64,000 nt of DNA from Puccinia triticina (Eukaryota; Basidiomycota; Pucciniomycetes; Pucciniales; Pucciniaceae), in the NCBI RefSeq assembly GCF_026914185.1, contig NC_070558.1:2604001-2668000 (forward strand). Reading direction: 5' to 3'. This document shows, one piece after another, positions 24,385 through 35,739 of this stretch. The first letter of the stretch is position 1; every line of letters starts with the position of its first letter. A model generated the notes under the pieces. It was not told where the DNA came from, searched no databases, and saw only the letters and a program-made list of their open reading frames with translations. Position numbers and translations under genes: made by a program.

Positions 24385-24645
24385 TGGCTGTGGCAGCTGG
24401 AAATGGTGTGGCTGGAATTGTTGTTGTTGTTGTTGCTGTTGTTGTTGTTGTTGTTGTTGTTGCTGTTGGTTGTTTGGGTGTTGCTGCATCGCTTGCTTGG
24501 GCTGGGTGCTGCTTTTTTCTGGTTCCGATGTTCGCTTTCCTCTGGACTTTGCCACTTTCCAGCGAGCACCTGCTCCTTCGCTTCCCTTGGGTGTCTGGCC
24601 ACCCCGGGGGAGCAAGGCGGGCCACTCGGGGGGAACACTTCTCAT
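19212..24645 (-). CDS. SNF5: SNF5/SMARCB1 subunit of SWI/SNF chromatin remodeller, 1669 aa
   Basis: Seven exons: 24645-23463, 23391-22737, 22659-22217, 22152-21682, 21608-20554, 20485-20426, 20354-19212; 5010 nt in one open frame, introns 64-77 bp. Core nuclear subunit of SWI/SNF-type complexes. An N-terminal Gln-rich tract spans about residues 58-165. The two SNF5 repeats lie across exons 1-3: LVPIRLEIEIEHWKLRDTF...TPEQFAVHLCEDL, then LRIPINLDIISGNIHLTDRF...SPEEFVEVYANDLGL, joined by a variable insert. A GATA-like finger C-x2-C-x20-C-x2-C (CSNCGCPESI...TLCGECG) straddles the exon 4/5 junction near residues 890-920 and is followed by RYLHRYKRNRP. WRIKCMDCPGKLYTVGPGES near 1260-1280, then NFDVHLKNRQHR, closes the conserved part. 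The tail is Pro/His/Ser-rich and disordered. Yeast Snf5 is about 905 aa and human SMARCB1 385 aa, so this is unusually long. An in-frame TGA just upstream fixes the ATG as the first. Minus-strand orthology to Snf5 rather than the RSC paralogue Sfh1 is inferred from the Gln-rich N-terminus. Confidence 0.93.
24193..24475 (-). repeat. CAG/CAA repeat coding poly-Q
   Basis: Mixed CAA/CAG codons within exon 1 of the SNF5 gene, encoding Gln runs broken by His, Leu, Phe and Pro. The CAA/CAG mixture argues against a freshly expanded pure triplet. Translation of the other frames gives poly-L, poly-V and poly-N shadow frames. Confidence 0.9.
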
Positions 24646-25709
24646 CCAATGCCATCAGGATCACCACACCACCAATCCATCAACCAACATCTCTTCTGCT
24701 TGGCAGCGTGGCCGGCCGGACAGCCACGAAGAGCTCTTCTTTTTGAAGCCGTGCATCATCGAGCAAAGCCGCCCGGCCCAAAATACATCCAAAATCTATA
24801 AATAATTAGAATAGAACCCTTCACGAATGACGTAGCCTGCAGTACAGTATTCGGAATCCGATCAAACTATTTAGATACCCCAGAAACGTCTGGTGATCTT
24901 TCGCAGTTCGAGCACATTGCTCCGGAATCCCAGTGGTACGTAAGTGCTTGTATGCTCAGAAATGGATGCCCCATTATCATGGACAACTGCCAAGCGCGCA
25001 TGTCACTGTAAACTCAGATTCTTGCTTCCAGGCTATGTAGCACTTGAAGCATGTTGGAAGAGCTCCCCTCCCATCTCAGCGTGCTGACATGCCGTGCGCA
25101 CCGTCAACGCGCACCGCTCATGGCTCGTGTTTGCTCAAAAGCTCACAGGTCAAGCGCCGGCTCAGATCACTAGAGCTAATATGTATGGGATCTAACCAGC
25201 TGATAGACTGGGAAACCGATGACCGAATGGCCTGTTCGTCGTGGCCTACGAAGGGTATCAGCATCTTTAGGCTGCTTCATTAGCACGGAAACAAACTGTG
25301 ATTGCCCTCGCCAGCGTGCCACAATGAGAACAGGCGAAAAAAATTAAGAATGGCCATAGCTTCACCCAATCGGCAACTCAACGGAAATGACGCCGATGAC
25401 TTTCTGTGACAGTGGCACCATCATTTACTGAAAAAAAATATGTTTCTGATCTTCCTATATTCTGGATACAACCTCTATAAGAGCAACACGATGTGCTCCA
25501 GAAGTAATGTATCCCGCCAAAAACCTCAAGTGTCGAATACCCCATTTTTCCCAGTACATATATCCTTTCAGTTTTTTTCCAATCAACTTCCTCACTCGCA
25601 AGTGCGGCACATACCCATCGACTTGCTATTCTTTTAACTTTTCTTTTCGGAGCTCTCGCAGCCCACTGTTCAAATTCCTTCGCCGTAGAACCGGTGCTTT
25701 GAGACCAAC
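24646..25709. promoter_or_regulatory. Divergent intergenic region
   Basis: About 1.06 kb between the start of the minus-strand SNF5 gene and the plus-strand four-module secreted gene. It must hold both promoters. No motif I can assign securely, and no further gene supported. Confidence 0.5.
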
Positions 25710-28700
25710 ATGCTTGCATGCTCATTTTCCTTTGTTTTTCTGATTCTTGGTGAGTGATCTGTCTGTAAGCGGCACCACGGGTTTCCATTCCGTCCCTGCT
25801 GATCAAGAACACGCTATTTTTTGCTTGGCTGTAGCGTTGCTGCAAGCTTCGACCCTCCAAGGGTATCGTCTAGATCCCCGAAAGTATGTCTGCTCTGAAT
25901 ATTTTTCAAGGCCGAGTTAATGCTGATGATTAGTCGGCAATCATAGCCTTTCGTCTGCGGCTGCAAGCTTGGGTGGGACTAGCGCCGGCGAAGTTGAGTT
26001 CGCAACCATCGTTCAAGGATGGTCCGCCGTTCCCTGGGCGTTCTCGAAGTGTCGATCGACCTTTGAAAGCCGCCCTGCGGCCAAATTGGCCACACAGGCC
26101 ATCACCACCCTCGAATCCTCCATCAAGATTGTCGTCGCCCAGCATAGCACTTGCAAATTATGCCGTTCCTTGGGCACTCAGAGCACCTACTACGTACGCA
26201 TTTGCTCCCTTCTTGTGGCTATATCCACCACGTCGTGTGCTTATCCTTTTGTTTCTTCAGGTCGAATTTGAACAAATCATACGCCAAATCTTTCTTAGCT
26301 GGCAAAGCGTACTTCTTGACGGATCCCAGAAGTATGAGCAGGAGTGGAAGACATCTATCGGCTGTAAGCAATGCAGCATTCTTTTGGATTTTTGTAACTC
26401 TGTCTAACTCTTCCTTGTCCCAACTTTTTCACACTGCAGTGGGCTTTAAAACCTTTGACACGTTCTTAACCACCGTATACAACATGTGCATCTTCCTCCA
26501 GATTGACCTGTCGCTGATTTTTAAGAGCATTCACTTGAACTACCAATTGTTCAATGAAGTCGGCCTCAATCTTGTTCAAATTCTGAAGCTCAACATCGGT
26601 GTTAGCGCCACGGGTCAATCACCCCAGGGGGGCATTCAAAGCAGTACTGCCAACGGAAAGCAGCCTCTACCCAAGTTGCCAAATACTCCTGCATCGTCAT
26701 CCGGTACTGCCCCAGCAAATTCTACGCTGCCTCGTGGAAGCCTTCAAAGTGCCACTTCTAGCCAAAACCAGCCTCTAACCAATGCGGCATCAACCCCAGC
26801 CCCCGCCCCCGGTACTGCACCGGCAAATTCTACGCTGCCTCATGGAAGCCTTCAAAGTGCTACTTCCAGCCAAAACCAGCCTCCAGCCAATGCGGCATCA
26901 ACTCGAGCCCCCGCGCCTGGCGCACCAGCAAGCAACACCAGGAGTAGCCCCGCCGGAGTGAGCCCAGGCGCGAATACCAATTTAGGGCAGGCGGCTTCTT
27001 CGCGACCTGGTGGACAAGGGCTATCTGTCATCGTGCAGGCTTGGTCTGGCCTTCCGATCGCCTTTGGAAAGGTTAAAACGATGTTCGACCAAAAGGTTCC
27101 AGCATCAGTGGCCTTGCAAGCTGTTGGCACCCTACACGCGACAGTCCAATCTGCCATCTCGCGCTTCGGGACTTGCAAATCGTGCACCAGTTTAAATGCT
27201 TCAGATGCCTCTTACGTATGTTTGCTCTTCGGCTCCAAATACATTCCTGAAATCTCTTCTAACCCAAGACCTTTGATCATCGTTGCAATATCAGACGGCA
27301 TTCCAGAGGATAATTCGTGAGATATTTACTGCGTGGCAGAGCTTACTGTTAACAGGAGAGCAGCAATATAAAGCCCAGTGGAGCGGTTCATTCAAAGGTT
27401 TGTCTTTCCGAGTTCATGTCTCTGTCATTGTCTTGTGACGCTAACTACATCAATCATTCTTCAGCCGAATTCGCTAAGTTTGACCAGTTTCTGGTTGCGG
27501 TCTACGATATTTCTACTTCAATCAAACTCGACCTTCGATCACTATTCGTGGCGCTTCATTTGAATGTTGAAGTCTTTATTAGTGCTGGTCTTAACCTTTC
27601 CGCCCGCCTGAATATCCCCCAATTGAGTGGGTTTATTGGAAGCAGACTGCAAGGTGGATCCACTCCAGTGGCCGGCGGAGTCACTCCGATTTCTGGAGTA
27701 GCGTCGACAGGAGTCACCCCAACTTCTGGAGTAGCATCACCAGGCTTGAAAGGAGTTCACCCAGTGAACGCTCAGGTCACTCCAGGAGCCGGCACATTGG
27801 ATACAGGCGCAAGCGGCTTAGGCATGGTAAACAGCCCCGGTGAAAAGGGGCTGTCGCTCATTGTACAAGGATGGTCCACGCTTCCCAAGGCCTTTGCTGA
27901 TTTGCAAGCCGCCTTTGAAAGACGCGTGTCGGTGAGTGCGGCAGTCCAGGCAGTAGCTTCTTTGCATGCAACCATTCAAGCATCGATGTCGCGCTACGGA
28001 ACCTGTGATTCGTGTGCCGGTCTGGCTGCCAGTAGCCCCAGTTCGGTAAATCTTTCCTCACTATTCATTCACCTTACGTTCTTCCATTGACCCTATTCAC
28101 CCGTTTCGAAAATGCTGCAGGTCAAATTTCGGGACTTGATTGCCCAGATCTTCACCTCTTGGCAAAACGTCCTTGAAGTTGGCCAGAGAACCTACCAGCT
28201 CCAATGGAAAAGCTCAGTCGGACGTGAGTACAACCCACTCAGTTTCATCCGCGTATCGTGACGCTGTCTTGGGCTGACTTTAGCTGGGTTTATTGCAGTT
28301 GAATTCAAGAAGTTTGATAGTTTTTGGCTCGCCATCAAGAACTTATCCGCCTCTGTTCGCCTCAACCTTGGTGCCCTCCTGAGTAGCATCCATTTGAAAG
28401 CCTCTGCCTTTGCGGACGTGGGCATCGACGTAGGAGCAGGATTGCAGATCAGCGCGGGAGCTGGCTCTGACCCACAAGCTATGCAGCCCAGCACGTCGAA
28501 AATGCCGGCGCACGACATCTCGGCTCTGGTATATGGGTGGGCAGCTTTACCAAGCGCATTCCTCAAATGTCAATCCACTTTGGAGGGCCACGCATCGTTC
28601 AGTGTGGCATTCCAAGCCATTGCTTCCTTACGCGCTACCTTGCAGTCGACTATCTCAACCTACGGATCTTGCAACTCGTGCAACACGCCATACCCTCAAA

Positions 28701-29186
28701 GCGCCCTGGCTGTAAGACCTTTCAATCACTTTACATATCCGTCTCTGAAAACTAACGCGGCTTTGCTCCTGCAGGTCCACTTCAGAGGAATTATCAGTCA
28801 AATTTTCCTATCGTGGCAAAGAATCATCTCCATCGGAAGAGCGAACTATGCGGCTCAGTGGTTGATTCTCTCACGCCGTAATTCTCTTTTCCCCCCTTCA
28901 ATTCGATTGACGCGTCAAAGCTGACAATTCTCTCTCCCCAGAATTCAAACAATTTTCTCTGTTCCTATCGTCAGTGAAGGACATCTGTAGCTCGCTGAAG
29001 ATTAACCTTGGCAAACTATTTCAAGAAATCAACATCAATGCGAACTTGTTCACGGACGTTGGACTCAATCTTCATGCTCACCTCGATCTCAACATCGGCG
29101 GCCAAATCGGCGGGGGGAGGTGCACTGGAAATTTCCTAAACCTAGGCTTCAGCAATTGTTTGTTTGGCGGTTTCCATGGGATTTGA
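25710..29186 (+). CDS. Secreted four-module protein of unknown function, 920 aa
   Basis: Eleven exons: 25710-25749, 25835-25883, 25947-26193, 26261-26363, 26440-27215, 27295-27397, 27465-28045, 28121-28223, 28299-28711, 28775-28877, 28942-29186 (2763 nt, open). Exon 1 starts a signal peptide (MLACSFSFVFLIL, continuing ALLQAS). Four copies of one module follow. Each has (a) a segment with a W-S/A-x-L/V-P-x-A-F core, an ATxxS/TI-like helix and a C-x2-C pair (CKLC, CKSC, CDSC, CNSC); (b) a 103-nt exon, phase 0 to phase 1, coding F/V-x-x-I-I-x-x-I-F-x-S/A-W-Q...Y-x-x-Q/E-W; (c) a hydrophobic segment like LFKSIHLNYQLFNEVGLNL. Linkers are Ala/Pro/Ser/Thr-rich; the first has internal ~36-residue repeats (GTAPANSTLPRGSLQSATSS and relatives). 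No membrane anchor at the C-terminus. No known family recognised. Likely extracellular, perhaps a wall or host-interface protein (inference). Confidence 0.82.
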
Positions 29187-29189
29187 ATC

Positions 29190-30400
29190 AAGACGACAGA
29201 CTTGTAAATACTTCTACATACACAATTTAACTGTAGACACATGTACTATCATTTTCCTCAACCATGCCCAAGTCCATCAATGCCACACGTCATCATTTCA
29301 AGCATTGACCAACTGCAGTCTTTGGCACATCCTCTCCCTGAGAGTACCTTAAAGCGAGTCGTTGTTTGTGCGGCAGTCTTCTACGCTGGTGACATCACAG
29401 CAAACCCTGAAGTAACCCTCTGCAGAAATTCTATTCTTGAGGTTTGATTATGAATAAATAACCAGAAGTGAGCAATTACGGACATGTTAGGTCAGGTGTA
29501 GCTACAAACTGACATATAAGCCCTCCAACTAACCACTGTCCAGATTTTAATGAATAGAAGGAAGTGAGACAGTCACACATAACTGACAGTCTATTTCACA
29601 CATCAGATGTTGTTGAGGAGACACCCAAGCCATGTTTCTAGGACAACTGTGAATCAAAGATTTAGAAGAAAGTGGATGTGGAAAAGGCCCATCAATTTCC
29701 AACATTATGGTACACATTTTCCAATTTAAGTGTCATAAGTGCAAATGCACATTAATAATTGTTTTGGATTGTGTGATGCAGGATATGTTGGAAGATTTTA
29801 CTGCACTGTGTTGCTGAGGAATTTTTTTTGAAAATCCTAATTCCTGGTAGTCTTCTGGGTCATATTTGTGAGATTGGTGCTGGTCACCCAGGTCTGCAAT
29901 CTCACAAATCAAGTATTGTTGTTGGAGAAAGTTGGTCCCTGCACAAAGTGTCCAGGAACCAGCTCCCTCTACAAGATATATCCCGGGAAAGTCGAGTGGT
30001 GTACCCAAACAACCAAGTTTTGGCAGGTTAAGGATCCTTGGGGTGGTGCTCCTGGGGGACCAGGCCTGTGGCACAATTTTTGGAATTATTATTTCTTTTT
30101 TTTTTGCATAATAAGGATGCATCCAAAGATTCTCTAATTTTTGGGTTGGGGCAAGGAAGACCGCCTCTTTTGATTTATCAAAAACAAATTTGGAAAACCC
30201 CTCTGCTTCTTTTGGTAGAGATCACTGTGCGCAAAGTTTTTTTAGGTTTTTGCAAAGTTTTTTTAGGTTTTCACACACAGCGAGGTTGGGGGACGGTCTA
30301 TTCTGTGGGAAAAGAGTTTTTTGCTGCTGCGCAAAGTAGGTTTGACTCTGTGAAAATAGTATACAAAATTTGCAGCAAAACCCCCCAAATAAAAACTGTT
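29190..30400. other. No gene recognised
   Basis: Downstream flank of the four-module gene, then AT-rich sequence. A short duplicated GCAAAGTTTTTTTAGGTTTT at about 30230-30270 is the only structure noted. Confidence 0.4.
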
Positions 30401-30407
30401 TTAGAAG

Positions 30408-30475
30408 TGATAGGTCTGGTCTAGTTCCAGATTAAGTTGTTTGATTATAGGTATGTGAAAGATGTGAGATTTTAT
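30408..30475 (+). repeat. Fragment of LTR-like family B
   Basis: AGTGATAGGTCTGGTCTAGT and the following TTGTTTGAT..AGGTATGTGA match the complete copy at 34788-35739 (its part near 34918). The continuation of the same element appears at about 37785 after the SINE/CACTA block, so this is probably the left remnant of one element split by later insertions. Confidence 0.5.
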
Positions 30476-30683
30476 GATGAGTGAGAAGGGTGAAAGTTGA
30501 CCATGATGGTTCCGGTGGGGATTGAACACAGGTCCTCAAGAGGGTGATATATAGAGAGAAGAGTGCCTAGGCTGAGATGGATATATGTCTCAGTTGGGAT
30601 TTGAACTAGGGTCCAGATAGCTTGTGACAGGCATGTGATATGTCTGTCAGAAAAGAAATGGCTCCACAAGGACTCAAACCCGG

Positions 30684-31195
30684 TGTGGCAGACGGAAAAG
30701 TGGAGAAATAAAAAGTTTTTTCTATGCCACATAATTAATCATACTAGGCCTCAAGATACCATCAAATGGACCCCAGAAATGGATTCTGCGGCTAATTTCA
30801 CCCCTAGTCACCACTGGAAGTACCCCTGGACCCCCTCTAGTGTGGAAGTTACCCCTCATGGACACCTATCACACGGCCAGCCCCAGTAACCCAGCTGTCA
30901 CCGGCCTCAACCCAAGGTTCACAGTAGTACACTTATACACATCACAGGATACAAACATACATCTCCCTGTCAGGCTACACTCATTACATATTAACTACAT
31001 ACACTCCTTGAAACACTTACACGTTGCCAGTCAAACAGATTTCATCTGGAACAGACCAGACCTATCACTTAATAAAACTTGCCAAGCTGAGCTTGGTGGG
31101 TCTTGTTGACTGATAAAAGAAGGGCAGAGCTTGCAACTCCATCATACCCTTCACCATTCAGCAAAAGGGTTTCATTACCACTTTTGAGTTTTACA
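30684..31195 (-). mobile_element. LTR-like family B, internally deleted copy in a SINE
   Basis: On the minus strand it starts TGTAAAACTCAAAAG and ends CCGTCTGCCACA. CCGG flanks both sides (30680-30683, 31196-31199), and removing it restores the SINE B-box region. It is the reverse complement of 34788-35739 but lacks part of the middle. TG...CA ends and a 4-bp duplication suggest a solo LTR or TRIM-like unit. Confidence 0.75.
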
Positions 31196-31202
31196 CCGGG
31201 TT

Positions 31203-31234
<32 letters not shown>

Positions 31235-31345
31235 CACTGCAGGCAAACAGGTGAAGCTGCGTCCCGCAGCAACAGCTGAGGTAAGGGGCCCCCCTTTGGG
31301 TTAGATGATGTTGCGCGCGGGAGCAACACCTATTTGCCCGCAGTG
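31235..31345. mobile_element. 111-bp CACTA-like mini-element
   Basis: Left end CACTGCAGGCAAACAGGTG; right end CACCTATTTGCCCGCAGTG is its near-perfect complement. TAA duplicated at 31232-31234 and 31346-31348. CACT ends and 3-bp duplications are the hallmark of the CACTA (EnSpm) superfamily. It sits in the SINE A box. Confidence 0.8.
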
Positions 31346-31689
31346 TAAGCTACAAAGCCTGAGTTGCCAGATTAATAATCTAACATCCTTCCAGAATCTG
31401 GATGCTCTAAGGCTCTCCTAGACCCGCTGGTGTGCTCCTTCCTCTGCAGGTATGCTTGGCTCTTTGAGCTTGAGACTGTAAATCTGTCAGAAAAGAAATG
31501 GCTCCACCAGGAATTGAACCCGGGTTGGGCTAACTCTAGGTCCCTGCTTTACCACTAACACAGACTGCAAACAGGTGATGAAATCCGGATTTTGTTGCAC
31601 TGTCAAAATCCAAATCTTGCCCCAGGGCAGTTGTCACCTGCCGTTTGTACATGAAACCTTGATGTCAGGTGCAAGAGTGAGGCACCAAA

Positions 31690-32930
31690 CAACCTCAATG
31701 GCTGGTCAGTATTGGCCAACAAGAGAGAAATATAAAGCTCTTGCGGATGACCGGCACAGACCGGCCATCAAGGGGACATACACTCACCCATTGGTGGCTG
31801 GTACTGACCGGCCATCAAGCAAAATATTGTACACCCAATGGCCAGAGAGAGCAACAAACTAGATACATACACTCTTGAGAGCAGTACCCACCGGGTGTGG
31901 AGAGAAACCAAGTATTATAATCTCAATGCCCGGTCAGTACTGGCCAGCAAGAGTGTATGCGCTCCAGATGGCCGGCACAGGTTGGTCATCAAGAAGAGAG
32001 AGATACACAACCTCAATGGCCAATCAGTACCAGCCTGCGGCCATGTAGAGGAAAGTGACTTTGCTCTTGATGAACAGTAGTAACCACTGAACCAGCCATT
32101 GAAAAAATACATCCCACTCTTGATAGCCGGTCAGTACCGGCCCGCGAGAGCAAACAATTAAGCTCTTGATGGCTGGCACACACCAGACATGGAGAGCAAA
32201 TATGTGTGATCCCCCCAATGGCCTGTCAGCACCGTATACACATTATCAAGAGGTTGGTGTGTTCCTCTACATACTGAGGGGCCACTGAGGGGGTGTACAT
32301 ATGTATGTACTCTCAATGAGGTGGTTATTGAGGGGGCAGAGCTTTGCTGCCCTTGTTGGCCAGTGCTGACCATTCATGGAACATGGTGATTTGCTCTTGA
32401 TTTCTGGTACTGGCCGGCCATTGAGGTTGTGTATCTATCTCCTCTTGATGACCAACCTCTGCTGGTCATCAAGAGTTAGAGATGGCACTTGGCACCTGCC
32501 GGCTGGTACCTGTAGTGTCACACTTCAGCACATAATTCTATGCGCTTGAAGGCGCCCATGGCGGGTGCCAGAAGTTCCATTCTAGTAAAAATAAATCCAG
32601 GGAGCTGCACACGCACAATGGGTACCTGCAAGTGCATATAATTATGTGCTGAAGTGTGGCAGGTACCTGCCGGCGGGTGCCAACTGCCATCTCTATCAAG
32701 AGTGCGCCTCTTTCTCTTTCTGGCCGGTACTGACCAGGCATTGAGATTAAAATGCTTGGTTCCTCTCCACACCCGGTCAGTACCTCCCTCAAGATTGTAT
32801 CTAGTTTGTTGCTCTTGCTGGCCGGTACTGACCGGAAATTGAGAGTACAATATTTTTCTCTAGTGCTTTGCTCACCAGCCACCAATGGGTGAGTGTATGT
32901 CCCCTTGATTGCCAGTGTCAAGATAAAAGT
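31690..32930. repeat. Subterminal repeats forming a large inverted repeat
   Basis: Many copies of a motif like TGGCCGGTCAGTACCGGCCA-type inverted pairs joined by ATCAAGAG/CTCTTGAT. The block about 31770-31960 is inverted at about 32715-32910: GGGGACATACACTCACCCAT against ATGGGTGAGTGTATGTCCCC, and CAACAAACTAGATACA against TGTATCTAGTTTGTTG. No coding function. Related short blocks lie at 37.17-37.33 and 44.0-44.2 kb. Confidence 0.8.
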
Positions 32931-33309
32931 GTGTTGCCCAATGAGAATGGGTGCTACACCTCCTTCTTAGATAACTCCGGGTTTGAATGGTTATTGGGAC
33001 TTACAGACCTCTTCAGCACTCTGCAATGAGCCTGATATGATCTGTCTAGTCTGCATAAGCTTCAGCTGTTCCGTTTGCAATTAGCAAAACTCTGAAAGCA
33101 AATAAGAATGTGTTGGGTGCAGACCATAGCAAATCAAATCAAATAGATTTGAGTATTCGTATTCAAATTTGATTTGAGTCAAATAATGCCTGGGAAAATT
33201 TAAGCTCAAATATTTGAATAAATTCGAATTATGGCTCAAAGGGGCGTGTAGAGGGCCAATGCAAGCTTTCCTGGGGCCCAAAGGCCCCAGATGAGTTTGA
33301 AATGGCCCA

Positions 33310-33535
33310 AAAGTGGGTCAGCTACGCTAACCATAGCTGTTAGCATAGTGTAGCGCAGCGCAAATGCACTATTTTTTAGTGTGGCATTGGCGCAATTGCG
33401 CGCATCTGCGCTGACGCTACGCGCACAGGGCGCAAAGCTATTTTAGCTTTTAGCATAGCGGTAGCACAGATACGCGCAATTGCGCTAACGCTAAGCACGC
33501 AGGGCTCAAAAGAGCGCGCGCTAAGCTGCGTCCAC
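33310..33535. repeat. Truncated GCTACGCTA-family MITE
   Basis: AGTGGGTCAGCTACGCTAAC matches an end of copy 1 (2753-3291) in reverse, followed by GCTA/TAGC motifs. The other end is lost at a run of CCACTATCAAAAGTG repeats (33530-33630). Confidence 0.7.
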
Positions 33536-33653
33536 CACTATCAAAAGTGTGTCTGCCACTATGAAAAGTGCATTGGCCACTATCAAAAGTGCGTCCACCA
33601 CTATCAAAAGTGTGTCTGGCACTCTGAATAGTGCGTCCGCCATTATGGGATAT

Positions 33654-33929
33654 TGTTAGAATTATTCCCCATGCCCAGAAGAGGGTTTATTTCCTTTTTG
33701 TTCCTTTTCTTTCCATCAGGGTCCTTTAGCCCCCTAGGCCCCTTTTTCTCCATGTATTTCATTCGTCCCCTCATGAAATACAACCCCCACTTAGTTCCAA
33801 GCCCATATCAGTGAGACATGCTCTTTTGAGACTTCTCATCTGTTGTACTGAGTCCCTGCACAGATTCTGTGCTTGATCATTTCCCAGCTCACCATTCTCA
33901 TTCTCAGGCCTTTGGCCATTATTTCTTCA
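33654..33929 (+). repeat. Left LTR
   Basis: 276 bp, nearly identical to 35972-36258. The right copy has an extra CTTAGGCCCC-type stretch and a few substitutions. Confidence 0.9.
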
Positions 33930-34065
33930 CGGTTAGAAGCCCAATCTACCTTCTTCGCTAACCTCAGTCATATCTCAATCGACTCGGCTACCTATATCAT
34001 CAAAACCATCTCCTCGCTTCCTCCACCTCTCGATTCTACTTTCCGTCGCTACCAACTCGTCTACC

Positions 34066-34521
34066 ATGGCAAACAAGATCTTGTCTACAGTGGTTTCCTC
34101 CAAGATTTGGCTCAACTCTACAAACTACTTTGGTTGGATTGTCCAGATGCACGCACGCTTTTGTAAGATGGGCTGCCTTGATGTCGTCCTTGGTTGGACA
34201 GTCAAACCCAAGAAACCTGAAAAAGTAACAGCCTGGAGCAAGAAAAACAAGGAGGCATACTTTGAGATCATCAATCACGTCAATGTCGAGCACATGACTC
34301 TCATCTGTGGCTTGGTTCCCCCTAATCAACAATTTGATGGCTGCTTTGTTTGGAACATTCTCAAGGCTAAGTACACAGCCAATGACGATGTCACAAAACT
34401 CGTTGCTCTGGAATCTCTCAACAAACTGGAGTACACAACCATACTGGCCTTCATTGCGGCAGTACGTGAAATCAATCAACGGCTCATCATGGCCAACTTT
34501 GATCTTGAAAATCAACTCTGA
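34066..34521 (+). pseudogene. Copia-type gag, split
   Basis: MANKILSTVVSSKIWLNSTN starts a 151-codon frame typical of Copia gag (W...NYF.W...M...L; later LKAKYTANDDV). A stop ends it at 34521. Further frames downstream show a zinc knuckle CTHCQKTGHSAD at about 34755-34787, which is interrupted; its last cysteine (MCYQKHPDKR) reappears at about 35745 beyond the inserted element, rebuilding a C-x2-C-x4-H-x4-C spacing. Structural protein of a defective element. Confidence 0.75.
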
Positions 34522-34787
34522 AATCTAATGGTACTCGCTAAGCTACCCCACAATCGGTTCCAGTCGTTCCGCAACATAATCACAATGGGTTTTGTGGCCG
34601 AAAACCTGGAATCACTTCTCCGTTGACTTGAGAATTACGGAGCCCAGAACAAAATCTTGACCAATGAAAACTATTGACCTGATCAAGCGGCTCTCTTCAC
34701 ATCAACTCCTAGTCAACTTACCTGCCCCAGCTGCAAGAAGACCTTCAAGATCTGTACTCACTGCCAGAAGACCGGCCACTCGGCTGA

Positions 34788-35739
34788 TGTAAGACTCAAA
34801 AGTGATTGTGAAACCCTTTTGCTGAATGGAGAAGGGGATGATGGAGGTGCAAACTCTGCCCTTCTATACTATCAGATAGCAAGACCCACCAAGCTAAGCT
34901 TGGCAAGTTTTAATCAAGTGATAGGTCTGGTCTAGTTCCAGATGAAGTTGTTTGATGACAGGTATGTGAGATTTGAGAGTGAGTTCAGTAGTTATTTGCA
35001 AATATAAGGGTTGTAGTGATGGGTGAAGGTGATGGTAAGTGTGAAGGGTGGTATGTAAATAACTGGGGAATACTGAGCTGAGGGAAAAACAACTGGGGGG
35101 GAGAGAGCTACTTATATAGACAAATTTGAGGGATTTTAGCTACAAAGGGGACCCTGGATGAGGGATTTTAGCTGGTGGGCTGCGTACGCGTGGTGTCAGA
35201 AGATACTAAATACAGGCAGAAAGTGGGGTGAGAAATGAAAGATGATGTCATACTGATGCAAGGACCGCATAAACAAAGTGGGGAAATGTCAAATACAGAG
35301 GTACTTCATGCAAGGGGTGCATGAGTGGTGTCAGACTAATGCAAGGAGTGCAGAAATGGGGTCAGAAGCAAGGGGTGCATAAATGAGGCGGGGACATGTC
35401 AAATACAGAAGAAATGGGGTTGGTCCCCTGCATATGCAGTGGAGATAAGAGGGATAGAAAAGAGTATGTTTTTGGCTGGGGCTGAGTATGCGTATACCTG
35501 GGAAAGGTGACTTGAGGGGTGTGACAGGTTAATGACTGAGGCTGGCGGTGTCCATGAGGGTCCAAGAGGGTGTAACTTCCAATCCTGTGGGGTTCCAGTG
35601 ACGCTTCCAGTGGTGAATAGGGGTAAAATTGGCTGTAGAATCCATTTATGAGGTCTATTTGGTGGTATCTTGAGGCCTAAGGTAAGTAAATATATGTATG
35701 AGAAAAAACTTTTGATTTTTCACTTTTCCGTCTACCACA
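34788..35739 (+). mobile_element. LTR-like family B, full-length copy
   Basis: 952 bp from TGTAAGACTCAAAAG to CCGTCTACCACA. It includes AAGCTAAGCTTGGCAAG near 34898 and GATAGGTCTGGTCTAGTTCC near 34921. Inserted in the gag zinc-knuckle codons of the LTR retrotransposon. Target duplication degraded. Other copies: 30684-31195 (inverted) and 37775-43545 (split). No coding content. Confidence 0.75.

Larger units (their letters stand above)
30652..31558 (-). repeat. tRNA-derived SINE, tandem copies, minus orientation (interrupted)
   Basis: Two copies read on the minus strand. Each carries an A box (TAGCTTAGTGGTAAAGC), a B box (GGTTCAAGTCC or GGTTCAATTCC) and a 3' tail through GGAGCCATTTCTTTTCTGAC. 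The copy at 30652-31489 is interrupted by an LTR-like element (30684-31195) and a 111-bp CACTA-like element (31235-31345). The second (31490 on) is cut by the 5.8-kb CACTA-like element and resumes at 37386. The tRNA-like head carries a body of about 130 bp, so these are SINEs, not tRNA genes. Confidence 0.75.

Noticed and set aside
24024..24801. Poly-Val, poly-Leu, poly-Asn and poly-Thr frames
   Set aside because: Alternative translations of the CAG/CAA repeat; only the poly-Q frame continues into the SNF5 domain.
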